Part shown: positions 1 through 9,639 of the stretch, one piece after another
Layout: each line of letters starts with the position of its first letter
How positions within the stretch are numbered: position 1 is the stretch's first letter
Origin: Schoenoplectus triqueter
Taxonomy: Eukaryota; Streptophyta; Magnoliopsida; Poales; Cyperaceae
Assembly: GCA_964058805.1 (NCBI GenBank)
Contig: CAXKVV010000562.1
Location: 1 to 32,465, forward strand
DNA length: 32,465 nt
Direction of reading: 5' to 3'
The notes under the pieces: generated by a model
The model's database searches: none
The model's input: only the letters and a program-made list of their open reading frames with translations
Told to the model about the DNA's origin: nothing
Position numbers and translations under genes: made by a program

Positions 1-95
1 AAAATATGCATAAAAAGGGTAAAATGGTATAGTTTTAGATACCAAATCCTATCAGAATATATATATGATTTTGACTTATCAGTATACCACTTTTT

Positions 96-1050
96 AAGTA
101 ATTTTGTGCATTTTAATGATTTTATGTGATGATATGAGACTACAAATTATACGAAACTCAAATTAACTGAATAACTATTTAATGCATTTGTGTTAATCTT
201 TCAACGCTATTCATTTCATAAAGGTTCGAGAACATAATAATTAAATAGGGAACACTATTTAGAATAGATTTGTGTATTTCAATGATTTTATGTGTTAAAA
301 TGAGGTTTCAAATGATAGAAAACTCGAATATACTAAATATTATTTTAATACATTTGTGTTATATTTCAACGTTATTCATGTCATTATAGTTTAAAAATAA
401 AATTATTATAGTATAAATAAATATAGAACATCATTCAAAATAATTTTATATATTTTATGATTTTATGTGATGACATGTGACTACAAATGATAGAAAATCG
501 AATAAACTGAATAACAGTTTAATACATTTGTGTCATATTTCAACATTATTCTTTTCATAATATTTTAGACACACAATAATTATTTTATAAACAAATAATG
601 GACAATATTAAAAATAATTTTATATATTTTTATGATTTTATATGATGAAATGAGACTACAAATGATATGAAACTCGAATAAACTGAATAATTATTTAATG
701 CATTTGTGTTAATCTTTCAACACAATTCAATCCATAAAGGTTCAAAAAATATAATGATTATAATGTAAACTAATAGGGGAATCCATTTAAAATAGAGTTT
801 TGAATTTTGATGATTTTATATGTTAAAATGAGCTTACAAACTATACAAAACTCAAATATACCAAATACTATTTTAATATATTTATGTTATATTTCAACGC
901 TATTCTTATCATAATAGTTTAAAAAATATATTATAGTATAAATAAATATGAGATATCATTCAAAATAATTTTATGTATTTTTATGATTTTATCTGGTGAA
1001 GTGTGACTACAATGATAGTAATTCGAATAAATTGAATAATGATTTAATGC
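96..1050. repeat. Tandem satellite, ~175-bp monomers in a trimeric higher-order repeat
   Basis: The landmark GATTTTAT followed by a TGATGA- or GTTAAAATGAG-like word recurs at 118, 284, 459, 634, 812 and 985, a spacing of 166-178 bp. Each monomer then carries a word like ACTACAAATGATA, CGAATAAACTGAATAA, TTTAATRCATTTGTGTTA and a TTTCAACGCTATTC block. Monomers at 118 and 634, 284 and 812, and 459 and 985 resemble each other more than their neighbours (for example, only 118 and 634 share CATAAAGGTTC, and only 284 and 812 share ATAATAGTTTAAAAA-type text). This gives an A-B-C-A-B-C order with a higher-order unit of about 516-528 bp. The first monomer is preceded by the tail of another at about 96, and the last is cut off near 1050. 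No gene is present. Confidence 0.85.
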
Positions 1051-1588
1051 TGCATTGGAATTTTAGGTGAAATTTAGGTGAAAATTTGTGAGGGCGTTGT
1101 AAATTTAGTTAAATTTTGGCACTGATTGTATTATTTAGTGCAAATTATGATAATAAAATATACATAATTAATAAATATTATTTCAATAAATTAGAATGCC
1201 AACTGAACTATTTTTATATGATTCAAATAAATAATTCTGCAGTTCAAATCGATCATATAGATTTTTATAATGAAAAAATGATCCATAAAATAGGGAACGA
1301 TCCATATTATGTATAGCATCATAGCCTAACTCATTGATATATAAATAAAAATATTCTGCATTTGAATCATAAATCAATAACACAACATATATGATTTCTG
1401 ATATAATATTAGTTGACAACTAAAATTATAATTATAATTAGTTTCATACAATTATCATCAATGGAGATGCAAAAGAGTGAAGTTCAAGTTGAGTTAATAT
1501 TAATCTGATCTCCATTTGATTATAAGTTTAATCGATCTGATATCGAGTCAATTTAAGTAACTAAAAGGTCAAATCATTAGTATATATA
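1051..1588. other. AT-rich spacer, no gene recognised
   Basis: Unique-looking AT-rich sequence between the satellite edge and the foldback cluster. Short open frames on both strands (for example 1116-1316 and 1183-1419) overlap each other, are low in complexity and resemble no family I know. Confidence 0.5.
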
Positions 1589-2138
1589 GAGTGAGGCTAT
1601 GATGATTCGCGAAGCACAAAAACTCTCGTACTTCGCATCCGTATCTCAAATTTAAAATTCCAAATGACCGATTTAAACTATTGAGCATGATATTCTTATT
1701 GAAATATCTTTCAAGATCAATATATATATATATATATAGAGTGAGGCTATGGTGCTTCGCGAAGCACAAAACCTCCCGTGCTTCGCGTCTGTATCTCGAA
1801 TTTGAAAGTTCATACGCTTGATCCAAACCGTTGAACATGATCTTCATATTGAAATATCTTTGGAGATCAAATTTTATATTTTTTTGAATTTTTTTGCTAT
1901 TTTTTAAATGAGTATAAAATTTGCTGATCTAACGATTTCTGCACCATCCAAAACTAGCGATTTTGTACCCATCTAAAAAATAGCAAAAAAATTCAAAAAA
2001 ATATAAATTTTGATCTCCAAAGATAGTTCAATATGAAGATCATGTTCAACGGTTTGGATCGGGCGTATGAACTTTCAAATTCGAGATACGGACGCGAAGC
2101 ATGGGAGGTTTTGTGCTTCGCGAAGCACCATAGCCTCA

Positions 2139-2180
<42 letters not shown>

Positions 2181-2431
2181 CAATATTTTGTGATTTTTAT
2201 ATGGACATAAATCACTAGTTTTGGATGGTCTAGAAATCATTAGATCAATAAATTTTATACCCATTTAAAAAATAGTAAAAAATCTCAAAAAAATATAGAA
2301 TTTGATCTCCAAAGTTATTTCAATATGAAGATCATATTCAACAGTTTAGATCAGTCATTTGAGTTTTGAAATTTGAGATATGGATGCGAAGTACGGAAGA
2401 TTTTGTGTTTCCTGAAGCACCATAATCTTAC
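1589..2431. mobile_element. Older foldback MITE, split by a nested copy
   Basis: The left end (1589-1720) begins GAGTGAGGCTATGATGATTC and the right end (about 2180-2431) finishes CACCATAATCTTAC, the inverted form of the same terminus. The right half includes CTAGTTTTGGATGG and AATTTGATCTCC, which match the reverse complement of the inner left arm of the younger copy at 1739-2141. This older copy therefore appears inverted relative to the younger one and is interrupted by it. It is flanked by TA-rich microsatellite on both sides (1581-1588 and 2432-2458). No transposase is encoded, so it is non-autonomous. The family resembles elements that target TA microsatellites, such as rice Micron, but I cannot assign it. 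Confidence 0.65.
1739..2141. mobile_element. Younger nested foldback MITE in a TA microsatellite
   Basis: A long imperfect palindrome of 403 bp. Its arms start GAGTGAGGCTATGGTGCTTC and end with the inverse, GCACCATAGCCTCACTC. The arms match for roughly 160-170 bp. Each arm carries the perfect 16-bp palindrome GTGCTTCGCGAAGCAC (1752-1767 and 2113-2128). It is bordered by (TA)n at 1721-1738 and 2142-2178, so either TA is the target or the element inserted inside an existing microsatellite. The arm similarity is high, so it is younger than the copy it interrupts. The short frames at 1569-1847 (-) and 2033-2218 (+) are produced by the arms and are not genes. Confidence 0.8.
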
Positions 2432-2465
2432 TATATATATATATATATTATACTATATATATTAT

Positions 2466-2849
2466 GAGTAAAGATACCGTGAACTTAACTCAAAAAGTAC
2501 ATCAAATCATCTCCAAATTTTAATTTATCATCCTCATTAAATTTTTTATATGAAAATCTTATGAGATGCAAAAATTTAGAGTGTTTTGAACTTTTTAAGT
2601 TACCGATTTTAATTTTTTAAAATGACGTTCAAGTATTGAATATATTATTATTATTTTTAGAGCTGATTTTCAAAAATTAAAAACCATGACTTAAAAGTTC
2701 AAAACACTCCAAATTTTTGCATCCCACAAGATTTTCATATAAAAAATTTAATGAGTATGATAAATTAAAATTTAGAGATGATTTGATATAATTTTTGAGT
2801 TAAACTCACGAAAGACCTCCGTGAGGTTAAGCTCACGATATATTTACTC
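2466..2849. mobile_element. Second family of foldback MITE
   Basis: An inverted repeat of 384 bp with arms of about 140-165 bp. The left arm runs from GAGTAAAGATACCGTGA through AACTCAAAAAGT, ATCAAATCATCTC, TTAAATTTTTTATATG and GAGTGTTTTGAAC. The right arm repeats these inverted (GTTCAAAACACTC, CATATAAAAAATTTAA, GATGATTTGAT) and finishes TTTACTC. It is unrelated in sequence to the neighbouring element at 1589-2431 but also lies against TATATA runs on both sides. There is no coding capacity. Confidence 0.75.
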
Positions 2850-3513
2850 TATATATTTTATTTATTTACGTATCAATATTGTTTCACACAATTTATTTAT
2901 GCCTTAAATAAGCATGTTTTTATATTTATAATTAGAATTCTTAATTTAATAATAATCAACCATATTTGATTTTGGAAGGAAAAATCCAAAAAATATATAT
3001 ATAATATATATTTAAATATAATACTCAAAGATATGTTAATTAAAAATAATTTTATATTGAGAAAATGTTGTCCAAATAAGGTTTAAATATAATGTAGGAA
3101 ATTTCTTTATATTGTAATTTTATAGACTACTAATTTTTAATTGTTCATGAGATATAAAAAGTAAAATTTTGAAGAAAATGAGGAAGCTAAAGGTTTATTA
3201 GCATTAAAATTAAGACATGAATAATTTATAATATATCAAATGTTAAGATTAAACTTTTTTTAGATATACCACGTTATCACTTATATTATTTATTGAATTT
3301 ATTTATCTTTCCTCATTTATAATTAATCGGATAACTTACATATATTTTCAAATTTCTCTTCATTAAAAAGTATTTTTTTTTATATAACTCACGTGCAAAT
3401 TAGAAAATTTTTCTTTCCAAATCACATGTGAAAATATTTCCAAGTTCAAATTCTCTCAAGATGGAAGAAGATCGACAGAGACGAATGCATGACTTGACTC
3501 GGGTTTTTTATTT
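2850..3513. other. AT-rich spacer
   Basis: No gene, RNA or clear repeat recognised. The short frame starting at 3428 runs into the motif-rich element that follows and is judged fortuitous. Confidence 0.5.
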
Positions 3514-3522
3514 ACCCACCAA

Positions 3523-4009
3523 CTATATTACCCAGATTCGGCATTTTACTCAAGTATCCCGTATGCGGGTGCGATTCGCGTACGATACGCATCCGATACT
3601 CCAACTAGCGTATCGGAGTATCATAATAATTTTAATATGTCACGATACGCCCCCGATACACCCCCGATACGTCCATGATATTTTTTTCAAGGTATTTTGA
3701 TGGATTCGGTCAAGAATACGCGCCCGATACTCGTCGATATGCCTCGATACTCCTCTGATACTCTTCTGATACCTCCCTGAGTGAAATTTATATCATGTCA
3801 TTTGTATTGCTATAACATTTCAGTTATTTATATATCAATAGAATATAATAATTTCTTCCCAACTTTATTTATTATATAATTTATTTATATTTTTATATAG
3901 TAATTTATTATATATAGCCGCATCCGTATCTAAAATTTATAAAAATTTTCATATCGCCGCACCCGCATCGTATCGGATACGATGCCTGCACCCGCATCCG
4001 TGCAACGTA
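3523..4009. mobile_element. Candidate DNA transposon remnant rich in GTATCG/CGATAC motifs
   Basis: The ends carry related inverted blocks: GTATGCGGGTGCGATTCGCG and ACGATACGCATCCGATAC on the left (about 3560-3600), and GTATCGGATACGATGCCTGC then ACCCGCATCCGTGC on the right (about 3968-4002). Between them the pentamer GATAC recurs around ten times, mostly in the first 250 bp. The 9-bp word ACCCACCAA lies just outside both ends (3514-3522 and 4010-4018) and may be a target duplication, a length usual for Mutator-like elements. The outermost bases of the ends do not pair well, so the boundaries are uncertain. Confidence 0.5.
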
Positions 4010-4018
4010 ACCCACCAA

Positions 4019-4472
4019 TTTTTTTTTCATGTCAAATTTAATATCTGATTTGTGAAAAATCTGAGCTGATTTCTTAATTTGGAGAAGTAATTAGGTGGGT
4101 TTGAGTTTCTGACAGAGATCAATTAATTTGAAACGGATTTTAATCAATAAAAGCGAGCTTAAACCGCTGTATTTATTTCTGCAGAGGCGGATAAGAATTT
4201 GTCCTGACAACTAGGTTTATATCGTCACAACCAGTCTTTTTCCGTCTGTCTCTAATATGTTATTGTGTCTATAGTCTAACAATCAAAGTTCTTGCCATTT
4301 AAATATTATTTTATGATATATCTCGGACCATTATATTTGCAATTTAATTGATGTATAATGAACCATATATTTTTCTCATCATATTTATAACCATATAGTG
4401 ATCTTTGGTCCAATACTCTGGGGCCTTTGTTCTAGTGTATACTGACGACTGATCATAATTCTTTCAGGTTAA
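4019..4472. other. Spacer without recognisable gene
   Basis: Moderately AT-rich, no convincing open frame or repeat seen. Confidence 0.45.
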
Positions 4473-4475
4473 TTA

Positions 4476-4934
4476 GAGCATCCGTATTTCATTATCAAAT
4501 TGATTGTCAAATTTTATTTGATAATTATCATTTGAATTTTAGAGATGCAGAGACTAAACAAAATTAGACAGTTATCTAAATTTGACTGTCCATTTGACAA
4601 GTCACGTCAAAAACTTTCTACTGTGAAACAACTTTAGAGTTATGACAAGCTATTGAGAATCAATTCTGCAATAAAACAACCATTCTTAGATTTACCAACT
4701 CAAAAGAGAAATCGCCCAAATTTCACAAGAAACTAAAATAATACCTGAATTGATTGGGCATGTAAGATCCAAATACGAAGAATTGAAATTGTATAGACCT
4801 CCAACCACTGGCCTTTAAGTGCTCCATTTTGATAATTTCATTCTATTCAAGAATGTTACTTTTAAATGAAATTGTCAATTTTATAACGTATGATAAAATT
4901 TTATTTTTGACAATTGTCACCAATATAAATGTTC
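4476..4934. mobile_element. Tourist/Harbinger-like MITE with TTA target duplication
   Basis: The 459-bp element begins GAGCATCCGTATTT and ends AATATAAATGTTC, an imperfect inverted match. The inner arms also pair (TGATTGTCAAATTTTATTTG near the left, AAAATTTTATTTTTGACAAT near the right). TTA flanks it at 4473-4475 and 4935-4937, the duplication expected for PIF/Harbinger elements. The interior (about 4600-4810) is not inverted and looks like gene-derived sequence on the minus strand (see findings). No transposase is seen. Confidence 0.65.
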
Positions 4935-4937
4935 TTA

Positions 4938-5271
4938 GCTTCCCTGAAGGTGGTTATGCTTGATTGCTCTTTTATTCCTCATTCGATGGAATAAGTGTGG
5001 CATATAATATTGTTGCTATTACACTATTTCATATTTTCAACATGGCTGCAGATTTGGTGGTTGTAGAAAAATGACAGATTTTACTTTCAAAACGAATATG
5101 GAAACGTGGGAGGATAAATTTGAAAATATTCTCTTAACATTCAGCACAATAGTTTGATTGCTCCATTGGTAAACTGATGAGTATACTTGTTTGACCCATA
5201 TCTTGACTTTTTCAACAAATATTCGAAATGTGGATGAAATAATTTTTATAGATATTTCTGGTTCAAATTCA
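4938..5271. other. Spacer without recognisable gene
   Basis: AT-rich, no supported feature. The frame starting at 5191 becomes low-complexity isoleucine repeat once it enters the microsatellite and is not a gene. Confidence 0.45.
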
Positions 5272-5405
5272 TCTTTATCTAAAATAATAATAATAATAAT
5301 ATCATCTTTATCTCAAATAATAATAATAATATCATCTTTATCTCAAATAATAATAATAATATCATCTTTATCTCAAATAATAATAATAATATCATCTTTA
5401 TCTCA

Positions 5406-5470
<65 letters not shown>
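5272..5470. repeat. 30-bp minisatellite grading into an (AAT)n microsatellite
   Basis: The block ATCATCTTTATCTC followed by AAT repeats recurs with exact 30-bp period at 5301, 5331, 5361 and 5391, with a shorter version just upstream. After the last copy the sequence becomes uninterrupted AAT/ATA repeats to about 5470. Poly-isoleucine and poly-leucine frames across it are artefacts. Confidence 0.9.
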
Positions 5471-5472
<2 letters not shown>

Positions 5473-6164
5473 CAACGCAACTAAATGAAATGTAACAAAA
5501 AAAATTCGTTTGAATCACTTAAAATTATTATTATGTTCTATGACTGAGGTTACTGTAAAAATGTTTTTACGTCAACCTCAAGATTTCCACTACCAAATAT
5601 TTTATCTTAAATGATTGCTTTCATTTTCGAGGTATAGGAAATAAAAAAAAAACACTTATTTCATCACTGTTACTTCACATGGGCCAATTAAATTAATCAG
5701 TAAACTTGAAGGCAAACAATATTAATTGGAGCTATGTTATAGGCATTGTTACACCACAGTCCACAACACATTTAAGTTTTGTGCATATCTAGGGATTAAT
5801 ATTTGTTTGAGTTAAAAAAAAAAAGAAAATTATACACTATATATGTGGTGCTTGGTTAAAAAACATTATACACTATTATCTGTAGTTTATTGGACGGAGG
5901 GGCTCCAGCCCATGATTTTTGTTCTTTCATTCAGTGCAGAACATTTATAGTTTGAACCCACAAATTCAAAATCGAGTTCATAATTCCAATAACTTCATCA
6001 CCACATTTTTAACGCATATAATACTAGTACAAGTAGACTAGTAAATTGTTCCTAGAAGTGGTTAATTTTGATTATATTATATGTTGTATAGGTGAGTTGT
6101 TTTGAATTTTGGAAGTAGAGGATAATAACTGGGCGGAAAGAGGGAGCGGGGTAGATCCGCAGCT
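5471..6164. other. Spacer, possible old repeat fragments
   Basis: No gene seen. ATTATACACTA occurs twice near 5830-5875. The stretch near 5900-5990 (GGACGGAGGGGCTCC and following) has the look of a decayed transposon or LTR fragment, but I cannot assign it. Confidence 0.35.
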
Positions 6165-6334
6165 TTTCGAACTGAAAAATTAATTTGAAAGGTTCAGGAA
6201 TTATTGATTTTGTATCGGGATTCATACTTTTAACAGACTCTGAGGTCCGTGATTCGCACTTTTAATAACTATTACGAATCTCGATTCAAAATCAACGGTT
6301 CCCAAACCCTTCAAACCAATTTTTCAATTCAAAG
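6165..6334. repeat. Imperfect inverted repeat (small foldback element)
   Basis: The left arm CGAACTGAAAAATTAATTTG ... TTGATTTTGTATCGGGATTC pairs with the right arm, which contains GAATCTCGATTCAAAATCAA and CCAATTTTTCAATTCAAAG. The two arms of about 70 bp are separated by a short loop containing AGACTCTGAGGTCCG. It is probably a MITE remnant. No target duplication was identified. Confidence 0.6.
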
Positions 6335-7036
6335 GGTTTAGGAAAGATGATGAGTTTTTGAGTATTTTAAGTGATTTTATTGATTAGACACCTCCTAACA
6401 TTTTTTTTAACGACATAAGAGTTAATGAATCATTCAAAAATTTAATGATATGAAGATACAATTATTGACACCAGGGATGGAACCAAAGGTAAGCAAGGCG
6501 GGGCCAGGCTTCCATACATACTTTATTATATGTATTAAAAGAATTATTATGCTTATTAACTACTTTATTGTGATCCATTTTGTTCAATATTTATATTATT
6601 CAATTCAAAAATCATTAATATGCATAATAACCTATTTAACGTATATAATGAAGTATGTACGACCATATCAACAAGAGAACAACCATATATGTTTATTAGC
6701 TCCTCATTTGAATTTACTTAAAACTTTGAAGAGTAAATACACAAATGATTCTTAAAATATCAATATTTTATAAAAATTTGTCCTTAAAGTTAAAAAAATA
6801 ACAATATCCTTAAAGTATAAATTTATTGTCATTTTTACCCTTAACTTTTAAATATACTCTTTTAGTCCTTCAAATTTCACTAACTTACCATTTTGATAAT
6901 TTTTTTATTTGTAAAAAATAATTTTATTATAGAATCTATACTATAGATCAATAGAATCTATACTATATAAGTGATGAATGTCAAAGGATCATTCGAACCC
7001 TTAACTATCAATGCTAAAAAGATGAATATCCTCACA
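6335..7036. other. AT-rich spacer
   Basis: No gene recognised. The 101-codon frame at 6450-6755 has no family resemblance and is AT-driven. A 17-bp direct repeat, ATAGAATCTATACTATA, occurs twice around 6931-6967. Confidence 0.4.
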
Positions 7037-7039
7037 TTA

Positions 7040-8497
7040 GGGTCCGTTTGGCAAATCAAGGAATAGCTTTGGAAGAGTGGTAATTTTGGAAGAGTGATAG
7101 AATAGTATTTTTTTTGGAAGAGTGGTAGAAGAGTGGTATTCTTGACTATTCGGAAGAGCGAAAATATCGTTTGGCAGTTGTTACTCAGAATAGTTAAAAT
7201 ATGAATAATTATGATACTAATAATGATGATGATGATAATAATAGTAAAATAATAATCATAATAGTAAGATAATAATAATAAAGTAATAAAAAATAATCAT
7301 AATAAATAATAATAATATAATAGTAATATAATAAAAATATAAACATAATCATAATATAGTAATGTAATAATAAAAAATTATAATTACCATCATAATTATA
7401 ATAATTATAATAATAAATAATCATAATTTTAATAATATAATAATCATAATCATAATCATAATCATGATAATACTAATTATAGTCATAATCATAATAATAT
7501 AACCATAATCATAATCATAATAATATAATAATAAAAATATAATCATAATCATAAAAATAATTATAAATAATAATAATAATAATAATAATAAATTAATCAT
7601 AACTATAATCAACATATAATAATATAATACAACATAATAAAATAATAATAAAGTATTAAAAAATAATCATAATAAATAATAATATTATAATAGTAATATA
7701 ATAAAAATATAAACATAATCATAATATAGTAATATAATAATAATAAAATATAATTACAATCATAATTATAATAATATAATAATAATAAGTAATCATAATT
7801 TTAATAATATAATTATAATATAATAATCATAATCATAATAATAAAAATATAATCATAAAAATAACAATAATTAAAAATAATTATAATTATAATAATATAA
7901 TAATAAATTAATCATCACTATAATAAACATATAATAATATAATACAATGTAATAAAATAATAATAAATAATCATAATCATAATCATAATCATCATAATAT
8001 AATAATATAATAATAAATAATCTTGATCATAATAATATAATAATAAAATAATTATATTTATATTTATAATATAATAATATAATATTAAAATTATATTTAT
8101 AATAATAATAAATAATATAATAATACTAATGGTAACGATAATATAATAACAATAATGATAATAATAATTTAATAATAATAATAATATAATGATAATAATA
8201 ATAAATCATAATCATAATATTAATATAATAATAAATTATAATCATAAATATAATATAATAATATAATAATACTAAATCTTAATCATAATCATAATATAAT
8301 AATATAATATAATATAATCAAACAATAATCGCTATTCCGACGAGAGCTAATCCGGTATTCCACCTATAAGTTGGTATACCGGATTAGCACTATTCTGCAC
8401 TCTTCTACTTAGTCTAAAATTCGTTTGGCAAATTAATTCATCGGAATAGCTATTTTATTCCAACTTTTTGTTATTCCATTGGGTGCCAAACGGACCC
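7040..8497. mobile_element. Tourist/Harbinger-like MITE with interior expanded into microsatellite
   Basis: The left terminus is GGGTCCGTTTGGCAAAT and the right terminus is its inverse, TGCCAAACGGACCC. The bases TTA flank both (7037-7039 and 8498-8500), fitting the PIF/Harbinger target duplication. Terminal regions of about 150-180 bp (with GGAATAGCT, AGAGTGGTAGAAGAG and CGTTTGGCA words) pair imperfectly across the element. Everything between about 7200 and 8320 is AAT/ATAATC-type simple repeat. A small hairpin, GCTAATCCGGTAT / ATACCGGATTAGC, lies at 8346-8388. No transposase is present. Confidence 0.75.
7200..8320. repeat. ~1.1-kb compound AAT/ATAATC/TAT microsatellite
   Basis: Almost only A and T with interspersed C in ATAATC units, and rare G. 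Longer stretches repeat: the run AATAATAATATAATAGTAATATAATAAAAATAT-type text near 7305-7340 reappears near 7677-7710, spaced by about 370 bp, suggesting duplication of whole blocks as well as slippage. The frames at 7209-7424 and 7421-7615 (-) are low-complexity tyrosine, leucine and isoleucine artefacts. Confidence 0.9.
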
Positions 8498-8500
8498 TTA

Positions 8501-9417
8501 GTGAATAGTGACGTATAACACATCTATAATATTAATATAAAGATATTTATAAATATTATTTAATTAATTCATAATAGCACTCACATAAATGTAGTTTTTT
8601 TATCAGTACATATGTAATAGTTTCAATATTAAAAATAACATTTCGTGTGTCATGATTGTTCGTTCATTGCATCTTCATTTTTTGTTCGTTCTTTTCTTGA
8701 GAGAATAGACGTCATCTTCGTTCTTTTCTTGAGAGAATAGACGTCATCTTTTGTTCTTCGTTCTTTTCTTCGTTTTTTTTAATATACTGTTCAGTGTTCT
8801 TTTCTATTATTATTTAATGCTAGCGAGCTTGAAACTTTTTTCCCTTCAAATTTTACTGATTTTGAAAGTTGCTAAATTAAAATTATAAAATTTATATATA
8901 GAAATTTCACTTTAAGGAAGAAATTTTAAATTTATATCGGCATACAAATTTTTTTAGATTAATTATTCTTTGAGAAGAGGGTTCAAATACCTTCATTTTC
9001 TGTGCCTCTATCATACCTCATTTTTAAAATTTTATTTTTCAAAATGAAATTATTAGATTTGTTCTATACTATATTATTTTCTTATACATAAAAATTTATT
9101 CACATTCATTTTATATTAATCAACATGTTAAAAAAATTAATCCAGAAATGATTCATATTAATGTATTTCTTACAAGCTCTTTATCATATAAAATAATATT
9201 TAAATACATCTGATAGTTTCTTATATAGATCAAATTTAGCAGTTATATTTTGATATTTCAGTTTTACTTTTAAACTATTATAAATTTAAAAAGTGAAGAC
9301 ATAAAACAGACACAAAAGATGATGGAATTTGAGCCATCCTTGTAATTTGAAACTTTATATGTCACACCTATAAAAAATATTACAAATCTCTTGTCCATAC
9401 CTCAATTAGCAATTAAT
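8501..9417. other. AT-rich spacer with a short direct duplication
   Basis: A 32-bp unit, CGTTCTTTTCTTGAGAGAAT and following bases, is duplicated in tandem and exactly at 8687-8718 and 8719-8750. Nothing else is recognisable. Confidence 0.6.
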
Positions 9418-9419
9418 AA

Positions 9420-9596
9420 TTTGAGAAAAAGGTTACTTTAAAATCTAAGATGATAGGTCTGGCTGGATTTCACGACGGTGAAGATCACGCAGAAAACATT
9501 GCTTACAAGTTGCAGATATTTGGGCTTCCTTTTATCAAGAAAAGTGCAAGTTGCATATGTTTGATTACAAAGTTTCCTTCAAGATTTAATCTCTAG
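9420..9596 (+). pseudogene. Short coding-like remnant, possibly an ERI-1-like 3'-5' exonuclease exon
   Basis: A frame is open from about 9420 and has ATG at 9450, giving 48 residues to the TAG at 9594. It contains GFHDGEDHAENIAYKLQIFG. The H-x3-D-x2-A-x-N-I-A spacing resembles the last catalytic block of DEDDh exonucleases of the ERI-1 type (family pattern H-x-G-x-D-[DH]-A-x-N-I-A), where the histidine and aspartate are catalytic. The rest of such a domain (D, E and D motifs) is not visible upstream, and the sequence downstream turns into a pyrimidine tract. I therefore read it as a fragment left by gene decay or capture rather than a functional gene. The resemblance rests on one short motif. 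Confidence 0.3.
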
Positions 9597-9639
9597 CTTT
9601 TTTTTCATTTTCTTCTTCATTTTTCTTTCTTTTAGGTTC

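Noticed and set aside
1569..2218. Paired frames encoding similar peptides (MFNGLDQAYELSNSRY-type)
   Set aside because: The likeness comes from the two arms of the foldback elements, not from a protein family.
5272..5420. Regular 30-bp repeat resembling a CRISPR array
   Set aside because: There are no variable spacers, the units are contiguous, and the genome is a plant's.
5191..5518. Open frames on both strands with poly-Ile and poly-Leu
   Set aside because: They are direct translations of the AAT/ATT microsatellite and 30-bp repeat.
6980..7020. GGATCATTCGAACCC, inverse of a tRNA T-loop-like word
   Set aside because: No acceptor, D or anticodon arms could be built around it on either strand.
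7209..7615. Tyr/Leu/Ile-rich minus-strand frames
   Set aside because: They lie inside the simple-repeat core of a MITE and have no other content.
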